DNA from: Micrococcaceae bacterium UBA6021
GTDB lineage: Bacteria; Actinomycetota; Actinomycetes; Actinomycetales; Micrococcaceae
Length of the DNA: 30,330 nt
NCBI GenBank assembly: GCA_002427975.1
Contig: DIZT01000003.1
Coordinates: 14,973 to 45,302 of the forward strand
Direction of reading: 5' to 3'
A program made the position numbers and the translations under genes. The notes beneath the pieces were generated by a model, which saw nothing but the letters and a program-made list of their open reading frames with translations, made no database searches and was not told the DNA's origin. Below, piece by piece: positions 17,144 to 25,331 of this stretch (position 1 is the first letter of the stretch; every line of letters starts with the position of its first letter).

Positions 17144-18739
17144 CTAGGAAAGCTCGCTGGCCGACCGCTGGATCTGGTCAAGCCAGGCCTGCCTCGCCTC
17201 GAGGGCTTCGCGGGCCCCCTTGATCTTGCGCTCGTCGCCGGCATTCTCTGCCTTGGCGAGATCGTCCTGCAGGCCGGAGATGGCGGCTTCCAACTGCGAC
17301 AGGGCGCTGTTGGTGCGGGCCTTTGTCTCGGGGTTGGAGCGCTGCCAGTTTTCCTCTTCGGCGTGGCTGACAGCGTCCTCCACCTTGCGCAGGGCCGCTT
17401 CGATGCGTCCCATGTCAGCGCGGGGGACCTTGCCGGCTTCTTCCCAGCGGTCGCGGACAGACTGGAGCGCCTTCTTGGCCGCGGCCAGGTCTTTTACGGG
17501 CAGGATGGCGTTCGCTTCGACCAGGAGCGCTTCCTTCACCGTGAGGTTGGCGGCATATTCCTGGTCGATCTCCTCGTTGGCTGACTGCCGGTGCGTGAAG
17601 AACACATCCTGGGCCGCCCGGAAACGGGCCCAGAGAGCGTCGTCGTCCTTGCGGCTGGCGCGCGGTGAAGCCTTCCATTCATCCATCAGCCGGCGGTATT
17701 CGCCAGCGGCGAAGCCCCAGTCGGTGGACGAGGACAGGGCCTCGGCTTCGGTGATGAGCTTCTCCTTGGCCGATTTTGCGGCCGAGTTGGTGCTGTCCAG
17801 CTGGGAGAAGTATGCACGGCGGTGACGGTCAAAGACGGTGCGGGCCGCACGGAACCGCTTCCACAATGCGTCCTCGTTGCTGCGGCCGAGCCGGATGCCG
17901 CTCTTCTGGGCTGTCTTCCAGCTTTCAAAAAGTTCGTTCATCCGGGCGCTGGAGGTCTTCCACTGAATCTGTGCAGGATCCTGGCCCGAGATCTCTTCGG
18001 CTTCGGCCACGATCGCCTCGCGGGCCGCGAGCTCGGAGGCACGAACGGCGTCGTGTTCGGCCTTCTCTGCCTTTTCGAGTTCCGTGATCTGCGCGGAAAC
18101 GGCATCCAGCCGCGCCTCAGCGGAACGGAGGTCGCCCACCATGTTCCGTTCTGCCAGCTGCTCGCGCAGGTGCGAGACGGTTTTCTGCATGTCAGTGCTC
18201 GGAGCCTTGGAGCTGATGCGCTGCTCGAGGAGCAGAACCTGCGCAACAATGTCGTCATACTTCCGCGCGAAGTAGGCAAGGGCCTCGTCATTGCTGACAC
18301 CGGGGTACTGGCCCACCGGGTGCTCATCGCCGTCGATCGTCAGGAACACGTGGCCGTCACCCTCGACGCGGCCCCACCGTGCGGCTTCCGCCAGGGAAGT
18401 CGCGGAGGCGACAGGTGCCGGGGCTGCGGCCGGTGCGGCTGCTGCCGGCTTGGGCCGGGCGGCGAAGGCTGCTGGCGACGGGGCCGGACGAGGTGCCGGA
18501 GCAGGCACCGGCGCCGGAGCCGGAGCCTCTACGGCCGCACTCTCCTCAACCACGGCCACTGCCTCGTCACCTTCGGCCTGTGCGGCCACGCCCTCTTGAT
18601 CCACATCCTCTTGAGCCACGGTTTCGCCAACCGTGGCCTGTTCGGCGGTTGCCTGGTCAGCGTCTGCCCGGGCGGCCACGGGGGCCGTTGCCTCGGTCAG
18701 GTCTGCTGCTGTTTCGTCGGATTTCTGACTGTCTGTCAC
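17144..18739 (-). CDS. DUF349-repeat coiled-coil protein
   Basis: Function unknown. The 531-residue protein has three parts. Residues 1-115 are acidic, then Ala/Pro-rich and probably disordered. A short beta module follows (WGRVEGDGHVFLTIDG to VGQYPG, about 121-146). The rest is helical and coiled-coil, with three DUF349-type repeats: NEDALWKRFRAARTVFDRHR, DDDALWARFRAAQDVFFTHR and a more diverged third around LQSVRDRWEEAGKVPR. No signal peptide or membrane helix is seen, so it is probably cytoplasmic. The start is GTG at 18739. It lies 66 bases after the cyclophilin gene on the same strand and could share its transcript. The cyclophilin-DUF349 pairing next to rel is, from memory, recurrent in actinobacteria. 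Confidence 0.85.
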   Translation of the reverse strand: MTDSQKSDETAADLTEATAPVAARADADQATAEQATVGETVAQEDVDQEGVAAQAEGDEAVAVVEESAAVEAPAPAPVPAPAPRPAPSPAAFAARPKPAAAAPAAAPAPVASATSLAEAARWGRVEGDGHVFLTIDGDEHPVGQYPGVSNDEALAYFARKYDDIVAQVLLLEQRISSKAPSTDMQKTVSHLREQLAERNMVGDLRSAEARLDAVSAQITELEKAEKAEHDAVRASELAAREAIVAEAEEISGQDPAQIQWKTSSARMNELFESWKTAQKSGIRLGRSNEDALWKRFRAARTVFDRHRRAYFSQLDSTNSAAKSAKEKLITEAEALSSSTDWGFAAGEYRRLMDEWKASPRASRKDDDALWARFRAAQDVFFTHRQSANEEIDQEYAANLTVKEALLVEANAILPVKDLAAAKKALQSVRDRWEEAGKVPRADMGRIEAALRKVEDAVSHAEEENWQRSNPETKARTNSALSQLEAAISGLQDDLAKAENAGDERKIKGAREALEARQAWLDQIQRSASELS

Positions 18740-18805
18740 CGCTAAAAGTCTTTCGCTTGGAGGGAAATACTCACGTACCGCACCGCAGCCGTCTGGCCGG
18801 GCTTC

Positions 18806-19612
18806 CTACTTCAGAGAAAACGAGTCTATCGTGACTGCTTCGACGGGCGCGCCGTCCGTGTCGCTGCTGCCGGGGGTGATCCCCGCCGCCGCAATAGCGG
18901 ACACGACATCCAGCCCGGACGTCACCTTGCCCACCACCGTATAGCCGCCTGCTGAGTCTGCGGGAATCATGGTGTCTTTATACACAATGAAGAACTGCGT
19001 GCCGTTGCCGTAGGCGTTGTTGCCCGTCCTGGCCACCGCTATGGTGCCCGCCGGATAGATGTTGTCTGCCGGGACGTTTTCAAGTGGGCCCCAGGTGAAG
19101 TCAGGCCGCCCGCCCCCCTGGCCGTCCGCTGAACCGCATTGCAGGACACCGAAGTTTTCGGCGGTGGTCAGCCGGTGGCAGGTCTTGCCGCTGAAGTAGC
19201 CCTCGTCGCCGAGGGATTTGAAGACTGCGGCGGCCTGCGGGGCCTTGGTTCCGTCAATTTCAACGCCGAGTGGACCTTTGTTCAGAGCTAGTTCACCGGT
19301 GAACACCTTGCCGGCTGCAGTGTCGGGCGCCGGGATGTTGGCGCCGTTGGTGGCGGCTGCCGACGACGTGGGGGACTCGGACGGGCTGGTCAGGCCAGCC
19401 TCGGCGGCGGCGAATTCGTCTTCTGTGGGGTTGCCCGCAAACGACGTGAGCTGAAGAACGACGGCGAGCAACACGGCGGCGGCACCGGCACCGGCGGCAA
19501 TGAGGTTGTCGCGCTTGCGCCGTTTTTCCTGGTCCCGCCGCAGCTCGCGCTTTGCCTCCATCTGCTGGATGCGCCGTTTGGCTTCGCGGGCGCTGCGTGA
19601 ACTGGCCGCCAA
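18806..19612 (-). CDS. Membrane-anchored peptidyl-prolyl cis-trans isomerase (cyclophilin)
   Basis: Foldase of the cyclophilin type, 268 aa. Residues 1-36 are very basic and helical (EAKRRIQQMEAKRELRRDQE), followed by one membrane helix (about 37-57, NLIAAGAGAAAVLLAVVLQL), a Ser/Thr/Ala-rich linker and the cyclophilin domain from about residue 100. The latter carries the HRL, LQCG and GTQFFIVYKD positions of the active site. Without a cleavable signal it should sit N-in with the isomerase outside the membrane. Two cysteines (TCHRL and LQCG) could form a disulfide. The TTG start at 19612 is supported by AGGAGG upstream (19617-19622). It corresponds to M. tuberculosis ppiB (Rv2582), between rel and hisS. 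Confidence 0.92.
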   Translation of the reverse strand: MAASSRSAREAKRRIQQMEAKRELRRDQEKRRKRDNLIAAGAGAAAVLLAVVLQLTSFAGNPTEDEFAAAEAGLTSPSESPTSSAAATNGANIPAPDTAAGKVFTGELALNKGPLGVEIDGTKAPQAAAVFKSLGDEGYFSGKTCHRLTTAENFGVLQCGSADGQGGGRPDFTWGPLENVPADNIYPAGTIAVARTGNNAYGNGTQFFIVYKDTMIPADSAGGYTVVGKVTSGLDVVSAIAAAGITPGSSDTDGAPVEAVTIDSFSLK

Positions 19613-19721
19613 TGGTCCTCCTGTGTGTCGGGCCGCGTCCGGTCAGTACTGGCTCCGGAGGCGGTTGTCTGCCGGCAGCCTTGCGGTGCCGGCCGCCGTA
19701 TTAGAGATGCCGGCGGATGAC

Positions 19722-19752
19722 GCATAAACTGACTGCCGCACATAGTTTATGC
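19722..19752. promoter_or_regulatory. Inverted repeat in the divergent ppi-hisS promoter region
   Basis: GCATAAACT (19722-19730) and AGTTTATGC (19744-19752) are exact reverse complements with a 13-base spacer. Each arm contains TAAACT, a TANNNT -10 candidate, facing inward on its own strand, and TAGTTT (19743-19748) is another plus-strand candidate. It is AT-rich against the background. It may be an operator or a pair of overlapping promoters for hisS and the cyclophilin gene. Confidence 0.45.
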
Positions 19753-19757
19753 ATGAC

Positions 19758-19807
19758 TTGCCCGACTGCCGCCGTTCCCCGCCCGTTTCGGGTGGAATGC
19801 CGGGCAA
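19758..19807 (+). promoter_or_regulatory. Structured hisS leader
   Basis: In the predicted leader, TTGCCCG (19758-19764) pairs with CGGGCAA (19801-19807), and inside it CCGCCCG (19779-19785) pairs with CGGGTGG (19789-19795) around a TTT loop, ending 37 bases before the hisS ATG. It is too short for a complete T-box. It may affect hisS mRNA stability or translation. Confidence 0.4.
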
Positions 19808-19844
19808 AGTCCCAGGCACCTTCATCAAGAGGAGAACATCCACC

Positions 19845-21227
19845 ATGGCACGCACCGCCTCCCTGTCCGGATTCCCCGAGTGGCTTCCCGAGGAGCGGCT
19901 GGTGGAGCTGCACGTGCTGGACACCCTCCGTAAGGTTTTCGAGCTGCACGGCTTCGCGTCCATCGAGACCCGTGCCGTCGAAACCGTGGGCCAGCTGCTG
20001 CGCAAGGGCGAGATTGACAAGGAGGTCTACGGCCTCAGCCGCCTCCAGGACGACGACGACACCTCCGACGCGGGCAAGGCCGGCAAAGCGGACCCCAATG
20101 CCCTCGCGCTGCACTTCGACCTCACGGTGCCTTTTGCCCGCTACGTGGTGGAGAACGCCGGGTACCTTGCGTTCCCGTTCCGGCGCTACCAGATCCAGAA
20201 GGTCTGGCGCGGGGAACGCCCGCAGGAAGGCCGGGCCCGGGAATTCACCCAGGCGGACATCGATGTTGTGGGCGACGGCGAGCTGCCATTCCGCTACGAC
20301 GTGGAGATTGCCCTCGTCATTGCCGAAGCCTTGAGCGCCCTTCCGATTCCGGACTTCCGCCTGCGGATCAACAACCGCAAGCTCGCCGAGGGCTTCTACC
20401 GCGGCATTGGCCTGGACGACACCGCCGGTGTGCTCCGCAGCATCGACAAGCTGGAAAAGATCGGGCCGGCCAAGGTCGCAGAGCTGCTCAAGACCGAACT
20501 GGGTGCAACCGACGACCAGGCGCAGGCGGCGCTGAAGCTGGCCGGAATCCGCACCGAAGACACCTCGTTTGTGGCCAGGGTCCGCGCGCTGGGCGTGACC
20601 AATGACCTCCTCGAGGAGGGCCTTAATGAACTGGAACAGGTGATCGAAGCTGCCGTGCAGCGCGCGCCGGGCAAGGTTGTTGCCGACCTCAGCATCGCCC
20701 GCGGCCTGGACTACTACACCGGCACCGTAGTTGAGACCGTGCTGGTGGGCCACGAGCAGCTCGGTTCCATCTGCTCGGGCGGCCGCTACGACGCCTTGGC
20801 GAGCAAGGGGAACCGCAAGTTCCCCGGCGTCGGCCTTTCCATCGGCGTGACCCGGCTGGTGTCGCGCATCCTGAGCCAGGACCTGGCCAAGGCTTCCCGT
20901 TCGGTGCCCACCGCCGTGCTGGTGGCGCTCACCAATGACGACAGCTGGGGGGCCGCACAGGATATTGCGGCCCAGCTCCGCAGCCGGGGCATCGCCACCG
21001 AAGTGGCGGCCAAAGCCGAGAAGTTCGGCAAGCAGATCAAATTCGCGGACCGCCGCGGCATCCCGTTTGTCTGGTTCACTGACGACGACGGCAAGCACCA
21101 GGTCAAGGACATCCGCTCAGGAGAGCAGGCCGACGCCGACCCCGCAACGTGGACGCCGCCGTCGGAAGACCTCAATGTTCAGGTGACTACAGTCCAGGTG
21201 CCGGCGGCAGCTGCCCAGCCGGCCTGA
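19845..21227 (+). CDS. hisS: Histidyl-tRNA synthetase, eukaryote-like motif set
   Basis: Class II synthetase for tRNA-His, 460 aa. It shows LHFDLTVPFARYVVEN, the motif 2 region with VWRGERPQEGRAREFTQADIDVVG (read as two adjoining segments), the HisRS signature ARGLDYYTGTVVE and motif 3 near KFPGVGLSIGVTRL, with a C-terminal anticodon-binding domain. The DLTVPFARY motif and the QADIDVVG form recall eukaryotic and archaeal HisRS rather than the RPEGT form of typical bacterial enzymes. An Asp-rich stretch (LQDDDDTSDAGKAGKAD) precedes that motif. The open frame extends to 19749, but ATG 19845 has AGAGGAGA upstream and begins MARTASLSGFPEWLPEE. It is convergent with the permease, with only 10 bases between the stops. 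Confidence 0.95.
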   Translation: MARTASLSGFPEWLPEERLVELHVLDTLRKVFELHGFASIETRAVETVGQLLRKGEIDKEVYGLSRLQDDDDTSDAGKAGKADPNALALHFDLTVPFARYVVENAGYLAFPFRRYQIQKVWRGERPQEGRAREFTQADIDVVGDGELPFRYDVEIALVIAEALSALPIPDFRLRINNRKLAEGFYRGIGLDDTAGVLRSIDKLEKIGPAKVAELLKTELGATDDQAQAALKLAGIRTEDTSFVARVRALGVTNDLLEEGLNELEQVIEAAVQRAPGKVVADLSIARGLDYYTGTVVETVLVGHEQLGSICSGGRYDALASKGNRKFPGVGLSIGVTRLVSRILSQDLAKASRSVPTAVLVALTNDDSWGAAQDIAAQLRSRGIATEVAAKAEKFGKQIKFADRRGIPFVWFTDDDGKHQVKDIRSGEQADADPATWTPPSEDLNVQVTTVQVPAAAAQPA

Positions 21228-21237
21228 TCGGCGCCAG

Positions 21238-22494
21238 CTAGCGGCGCAGCCGAAGCACCACAAACCGGACAGCCGCTCCGGCGGCCAGGACAGCCGCCAT
21301 CCCCAGCACCGAAGCGGGCGGCAGCGTGAAAGCCAGCATCAGACAGCTGAAGAAGCCGGCCACATTGAGCCACTTCGGCCCGTGGGCCGGGTGCTCCGGC
21401 AGCGTGTAGGCGGCGGCGTTCGCCACCGCGTAGTAGATAAGCACACCGAAGCTGGAGAACCCCACCACAGTCATCACATCAGTGGTCAGGAGCAGGAAGA
21501 TCACGACGGCGGCTACCGCCAGTTCTGCCACGAACGGCACCGTGTGCTTGCCGCCTACCCGGGCCAGGGGCGCTGGCAGGTCGCGTTCCCGCGCCATGGC
21601 GAGGGCAGTCCGGCCGACTCCGGTGATGAGCGCCAGCAGGGCGCCAAGGCACGCCGCTGCCGCGCCTGCCTGGACCAGCGGCGCACCGGCGGCAAGCCGC
21701 GAATTGAGCACCGCGTCCAGCAGCGGAGCCGTGGTTGCTGACAACCGGCCGCCTGACAAATGGTTCTGCAACAGCAGCGCGAGTGCCAGGTAGATGACGA
21801 AAGCGCCCGCAAGGGCAGCCAGGATCGCGCGGGGAATGGTCCTGGCCGGGTCCCTGACTTCCTCGCCCAGGGTGGCGATCCGCGCGTACCCTGCGAAGGC
21901 GAAGAACATCAGGCCCGCGGCCGGCAGCACCCCATCGATTCCGCCGCTGCCGCCCGCCCCGGCTGTCCCGCCGGACATCACGCCGGCCGGATGCGGCCCC
22001 ACGATCGCGGCTGCGGCAACAAACACCAGGGTGGCCAGGACAACGCACAGCAGGACCCGGGTCAGGAGCGCCGTGCGCGTAATGCCAAACAGGTTCAAGG
22101 CCGTCAGCGCAACCACCGCAGCGATGGCAACCGGCACGGCGTAGCCCGGTGACACGTAGTGGGCGAACGTCAGTGCCATGGCGGCGCAGGACGCCGTCTT
22201 GCCGCTGACAAATCCCCAGCCGGCAAGGAAACCCGGCCATTCCCCCAGCCGCTTCCGGCCGTACACGTACGTTCCGCCGCTGGCCGGATACCGTGCGGCC
22301 AACTCTGCGGAGGCAACTGCGTTGCAGTAGGCCACGGCACCCGCGACCAGGACAGCGAGGACCAGGAAATTTCCGGCCAGGCCCGCCGCGGGGGCGAAGA
22401 CTACAAAAACGCCGGCCCCGAGCATGGAGCCCAGGCCGATGGACGTGGCGTCAAACACGCCCAGCCTGCGTTGAAGCTGCTGGTGTTCGGACAT
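21238..22494 (-). CDS. APC-family amino acid permease
   Basis: Inner-membrane transporter of the amino acid-polyamine-organocation superfamily, 418 aa, almost wholly hydrophobic with about twelve predicted helices. The first helix has the characteristic [14 protein letters not shown], and the loop [15 protein letters not shown] after helix 6 is a family hallmark. The substrate cannot be assigned. The ATG at 22494 is preceded by a weak AAAGG at a long distance. The gene is divergent from aspS, with a 21-bp inverted repeat between the two, and convergent with hisS. It interrupts the hisS-aspS order and may be a lineage-specific addition. Confidence 0.9.
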   Translation of the reverse strand: MSEHQQLQRRLGVFDATSIGLGSMLGAGVFVVFAPAAGLAGNFLVLAVLVAGAVAYCNAVASAELAARYPASGGTYVYGRKRLGEWPGFLAGWGFVSGKTASCAAMALTFAHYVSPGYAVPVAIAAVVALTALNLFGITRTALLTRVLLCVVLATLVFVAAAAIVGPHPAGVMSGGTAGAGGSGGIDGVLPAAGLMFFAFAGYARIATLGEEVRDPARTIPRAILAALAGAFVIYLALALLLQNHLSGGRLSATTAPLLDAVLNSRLAAGAPLVQAGAAAACLGALLALITGVGRTALAMARERDLPAPLARVGGKHTVPFVAELAVAAVVIFLLLTTDVMTVVGFSSFGVLIYYAVANAAAYTLPEHPAHGPKWLNVAGFFSCLMLAFTLPPASVLGMAAVLAAGAAVRFVVLRLRR

Positions 22495-22531
22495 GGGGGA
22501 GGCGGGCCTTTCCAGCGGGTAAACTCAGACG

Positions 22532-22552
22532 GGATTGTTCCCGGAACGATCC
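22532..22552. promoter_or_regulatory. Operator-like inverted repeat between permease and aspS
   Basis: GGATTGTTCC (22532-22541) and GGAACGATCC (22543-22552) are reverse complements at 9 of 10 positions around a single central base. AT-rich -10 candidates (TATGCA at 22553-22558 and TATCTT at 22564-22569) follow on the aspS side. The symmetry and location suit a dimeric regulator controlling one or both divergent genes; the regulator is unknown. Confidence 0.45.
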
Positions 22553-22604
22553 TATGCAGTTTTTATCTTTTGTTTTCCTGCTGTCGTCTTCAGAAAGGCG
22601 TGCT

Positions 22605-24377
22605 GTGCTGCGCACACATGACCTCGGATCCCTTCGCTCCGAGCACATTGGACAAACCGTAACCCTGGCTGGCTGGGTGGGCCGTCGTCGTGATCACGGT
22701 GGTGTTGCATTCGTGGATCTGCGCGATGCGTCGGGCGTGGCCCAGGTTGTGGTCCGTGAGGAAGAAGTCTTCCACGGTCTGCGCAACGAGTACGTCCTGC
22801 AGATTACCGGCACCGTCTCCCAGCGCCCCGAGGGCAACGAGAACCCCGCCCTGGCCACCGGTGCCATCGAGGTCATGGCGGACAAGGTGGTCATCCTCAA
22901 TACCTCCGATCCGCTGCCGTTCCAGATCGACGAGCACGTGGAGGTGGGTGAGGAAGCCCGCCTGAAGCATCGCTACCTTGACCTGCGCCGCCCCGGCCCC
23001 GCCCGCAACCTCCGGTTGCGCTCCGAAGCCAACCGGATTGCCCGCGAACTGCTCCACCAGGACGGTTTTGTCGAGATCGAGACTCCCACGCTGACGCGTT
23101 CGACGCCGGAAGGTGCCCGCGACTTCGTGGTCCCGGCGCGCCTGGCGCCGGGTTCCTGGTACGCGCTGCCGCAGTCCCCGCAGCTTTTCAAGCAGCTCCT
23201 GCAGGTGGGCGGCTTCGAGAAGTACTACCAGATCGCGCGCTGCTACCGCGACGAGGACTTCCGCGCCGACCGCCAGCCGGAATTCACCCAGCTGGACATC
23301 GAAGCCAGTTTCGTGGACCAGGACGACATCATTGCCCTGGGCGAAAACATCGTCAAGGCACTGTGGAATCTGATCGACGTCGAGATCCCCACGCCCATCG
23401 CGCGCATCACCTACGCGGACGCCATGGCGCGCTTTGGCTCGGACAAGCCGGATCTCCGTTTCGGCGTGGAGCTGACTGAGCTCACCGAATTCTTCAAGGA
23501 CACCAACTTTGGCGTCTTCAAGGCGCCGTATGTGGGCGCCGTGGTGATGCCCGGTGGTGCTTCCCAGCCGCGACGCACCCTCGATGGCTGGCAGGAATTC
23601 GCCAAGCAGCGCGGCCACAAGGGCCTGGCGTACGTCCTCTTCAAGGAAGACGGCGAACTGGCCGGCCCGGTTGCCAAGAACCTGACCGATACCGAGCGTG
23701 CAGGCCTGGCGGACGCCGTGGGCGCGAAGCCGGGCGACTGCATCTTCTTCGCCGCCGGTGAGAAGTCTGCGGCCCGTGCCCTCCTGGGTGCTGCCCGCGT
23801 GGAGATCGGCCACCGCACCGGCCTGATCGACCCCGGCGCCTGGGCCTTCTGCTGGGTGGTTGACGCTCCTATGTTCGAACCGGCGGCCGCAGCGGTGGCG
23901 TCCGGCGATGTTGCTGTTGGCGCCGGCAAGTGGACGGCCGTCCACCACGCCTTCACCTCGCCCAAGCCCGAGTTCATGGACACGTTCGACAAGGACCCGG
24001 AATCGGCGCTTTCCTACGCGTACGACATCGTGTGCAACGGCAACGAAATCGGCGGCGGTTCCATCCGTATCCACGAGCGGGACGTCCAGGAACGGGTCTT
24101 CGAACTGATGGGCCTGGACCGGGAAGATGCCCAGACTAAGTTTGGCTTCCTGCTGGAAGGCTTCAAGTTCGGCGCCCCTCCGCACGGCGGCATCGCCTTC
24201 GGCTGGGACCGCGTGGTGGCATTGCTGGCGGGCGTTGAGTCCATCCGCGACGTGATTGCGTTCCCGAAGACGGGCAACGGTTACGACCCCCTGACCCAGG
24301 CCCCCGCGCCGATCACGGCGCAGCAGCGCAAGGAAGCCGGCGTGGACTTCAAGCCGGAAGCCAAGAAGGCCGAGTAA
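22605..24377 (+). CDS. aspS: Aspartyl-tRNA synthetase, probably nondiscriminating (Asp/Asn)
   Basis: Class II synthetase of the bacterial type with an N-terminal OB anticodon-binding domain, catalytic core and GAD insertion domain, 590 aa. Visible are RYLDLRRP, the TPEGARDF and [12 protein letters not shown] segments, [20 protein letters not shown] (motif 2) and [13 protein letters not shown] (motif 3). The open frame extends to 22293, but GTG 22605 ([14 protein letters not shown]) has AAAGG six bases upstream and is the family start. H31 in RRRDHGG and the glycine of RPEGNENP match the pair described for nondiscriminating AspRS, which also charges tRNA-Asn for later amidation by GatCAB. A strong terminator follows. 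Confidence 0.96.
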   Translation: MLRTHDLGSLRSEHIGQTVTLAGWVGRRRDHGGVAFVDLRDASGVAQVVVREEEVFHGLRNEYVLQITGTVSQRPEGNENPALATGAIEVMADKVVILNTSDPLPFQIDEHVEVGEEARLKHRYLDLRRPGPARNLRLRSEANRIARELLHQDGFVEIETPTLTRSTPEGARDFVVPARLAPGSWYALPQSPQLFKQLLQVGGFEKYYQIARCYRDEDFRADRQPEFTQLDIEASFVDQDDIIALGENIVKALWNLIDVEIPTPIARITYADAMARFGSDKPDLRFGVELTELTEFFKDTNFGVFKAPYVGAVVMPGGASQPRRTLDGWQEFAKQRGHKGLAYVLFKEDGELAGPVAKNLTDTERAGLADAVGAKPGDCIFFAAGEKSAARALLGAARVEIGHRTGLIDPGAWAFCWVVDAPMFEPAAAAVASGDVAVGAGKWTAVHHAFTSPKPEFMDTFDKDPESALSYAYDIVCNGNEIGGGSIRIHERDVQERVFELMGLDREDAQTKFGFLLEGFKFGAPPHGGIAFGWDRVVALLAGVESIRDVIAFPKTGNGYDPLTQAPAPITAQQRKEAGVDFKPEAKKAE

Positions 24378-24393
24378 TCTGAACACCGCAGTG

Positions 24394-24425
24394 GAGAGGC
24401 TCCCCGGGAAACCGGGGGGCCTCTC
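24394..24425 (+). terminator. Intrinsic terminator after aspS
   Basis: GAGAGGC-T-CCCCGG (24394-24407) pairs with CCGGGG-G-GCCTCTC (24412-24425), 14 pairs including one G-U, capped by a GAAA tetraloop. It starts 17 bases after the aspS stop. No T-run follows. Confidence 0.85.
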
Positions 24426-24443
24426 GCTTCGGAAGGGTGGTAC

Positions 24444-25277
24444 GTGATGACAGCTCCAACTCCAGCGCCAGCCCTGCCTGGCATGGAGGCGCTGATGGAC
24501 GCTGCATGGCCGGCCCCGGACCGCGAGGAATCCAACGGTTGGGTGCTGAGGGCGGCCTCCGGCGTGACGCAGCGCGCCAATTCGGTGTGGCCGCGCGAGC
24601 CGGATGGCGGCACCGGCCAGCGGCACGAGGCTCTTCGTGCCGCCCGGCTGTGGTACCGCGGCCGGCGCCTGCCGCTGATTTTCCAGGTCTTCGATGATCC
24701 CCGCTCCACCGGACTGAATGCCATCCTCGACGGGGAAGGCTTCACCCGCCAATCCGAAACACTGGTGATGTGCCGGGGCAACGGGACGCAGGCGGCGGAC
24801 CAACCGGCGATGGCCCAACCTGCCGTGGCTCAACCCGACGTCGAGATCTCCATGGCCCCCAGCGATGAGTGGCTGGAGCTGTGGTGGAGCGTGGATGGCC
24901 GTGGCGGCCCTGCCGAGCGTGAGACCGCACGCAGCATCCTGACGGGCTGTCCGTCGGTCTACGCCATGGTGGGGTCCGACGACGGTGTGCCCGCCGCCGT
25001 CGGAAGGCTGGCTCTCCCTGCCGGGGACGCAGCAAGCAGTTGGGGCGGGCTTTACTGCATGGCCACGCGCCCGGACGCCCGGCGGAGCGGACACGCCCTG
25101 CGGATCATGCAGGCGCTCCTGTCCGAAGGGGACGCCCGCAACCTCGCCGGCTACTGGCTGCTGGTTACGGCAGCGAACTCCGGGGCCCAGCAGCTCTACG
25201 CCAAGGTGGGATTCCGGGAAGCCGGCCGCTACCTGTACCGGCAGGAACGGCCCAAGCGGCACCTGACCGGCTGCTGA
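24444..25277 (+). CDS. GNAT-family N-acetyltransferase
   Basis: Acetyl-CoA-dependent acetyltransferase with unknown substrate, 277 aa. The N-terminal half carries GWVLRAASGVTQRANSVWP, found in many actinobacterial two-part GNAT proteins. The C-terminal half is the catalytic GNAT domain, with YCMATRPDARRSGHALRIM as the acetyl-CoA-binding segment and LLVTAANSGAQQLYAKVGF as the closing motif. A linker holds three near-repeats of AQP (QPAMAQPAVAQPDVE). The start is GTG 24444 or the adjacent ATG 24447, with GGAAGGG upstream. It lies just after the aspS terminator and is convergent with the lipoprotein gene; the 54-base gap shows no clear terminator. Confidence 0.85.
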   Translation: MMTAPTPAPALPGMEALMDAAWPAPDREESNGWVLRAASGVTQRANSVWPREPDGGTGQRHEALRAARLWYRGRRLPLIFQVFDDPRSTGLNAILDGEGFTRQSETLVMCRGNGTQAADQPAMAQPAVAQPDVEISMAPSDEWLELWWSVDGRGGPAERETARSILTGCPSVYAMVGSDDGVPAAVGRLALPAGDAASSWGGLYCMATRPDARRSGHALRIMQALLSEGDARNLAGYWLLVTAANSGAQQLYAKVGFREAGRYLYRQERPKRHLTGC

Positions 25278-25331
25278 CATCAGGAGCACCGGACGGCTGC
25301 AAAGCGCTGGCAGATCCAAGGCACGGGCACG

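Noticed and set aside
19789..19802. GGGTGGAATGCC in the hisS leader, considered as a T-box antiterminator
   Set aside because: The match to the T-box core is partial, the leader is too short for a stem I and specifier loop, and the base pairing found uses this stretch differently.
19701..21098. A 465-codon minus-strand open frame over hisS
   Set aside because: Antisense shadow of a conserved synthetase; no domain recognised.
22590..25319. A 909-codon minus-strand open frame across aspS and the GNAT gene
   Set aside because: It is antisense to two well-supported genes, has no recognisable domain and reads as low-complexity shadow; long antisense frames are expected at this GC content.
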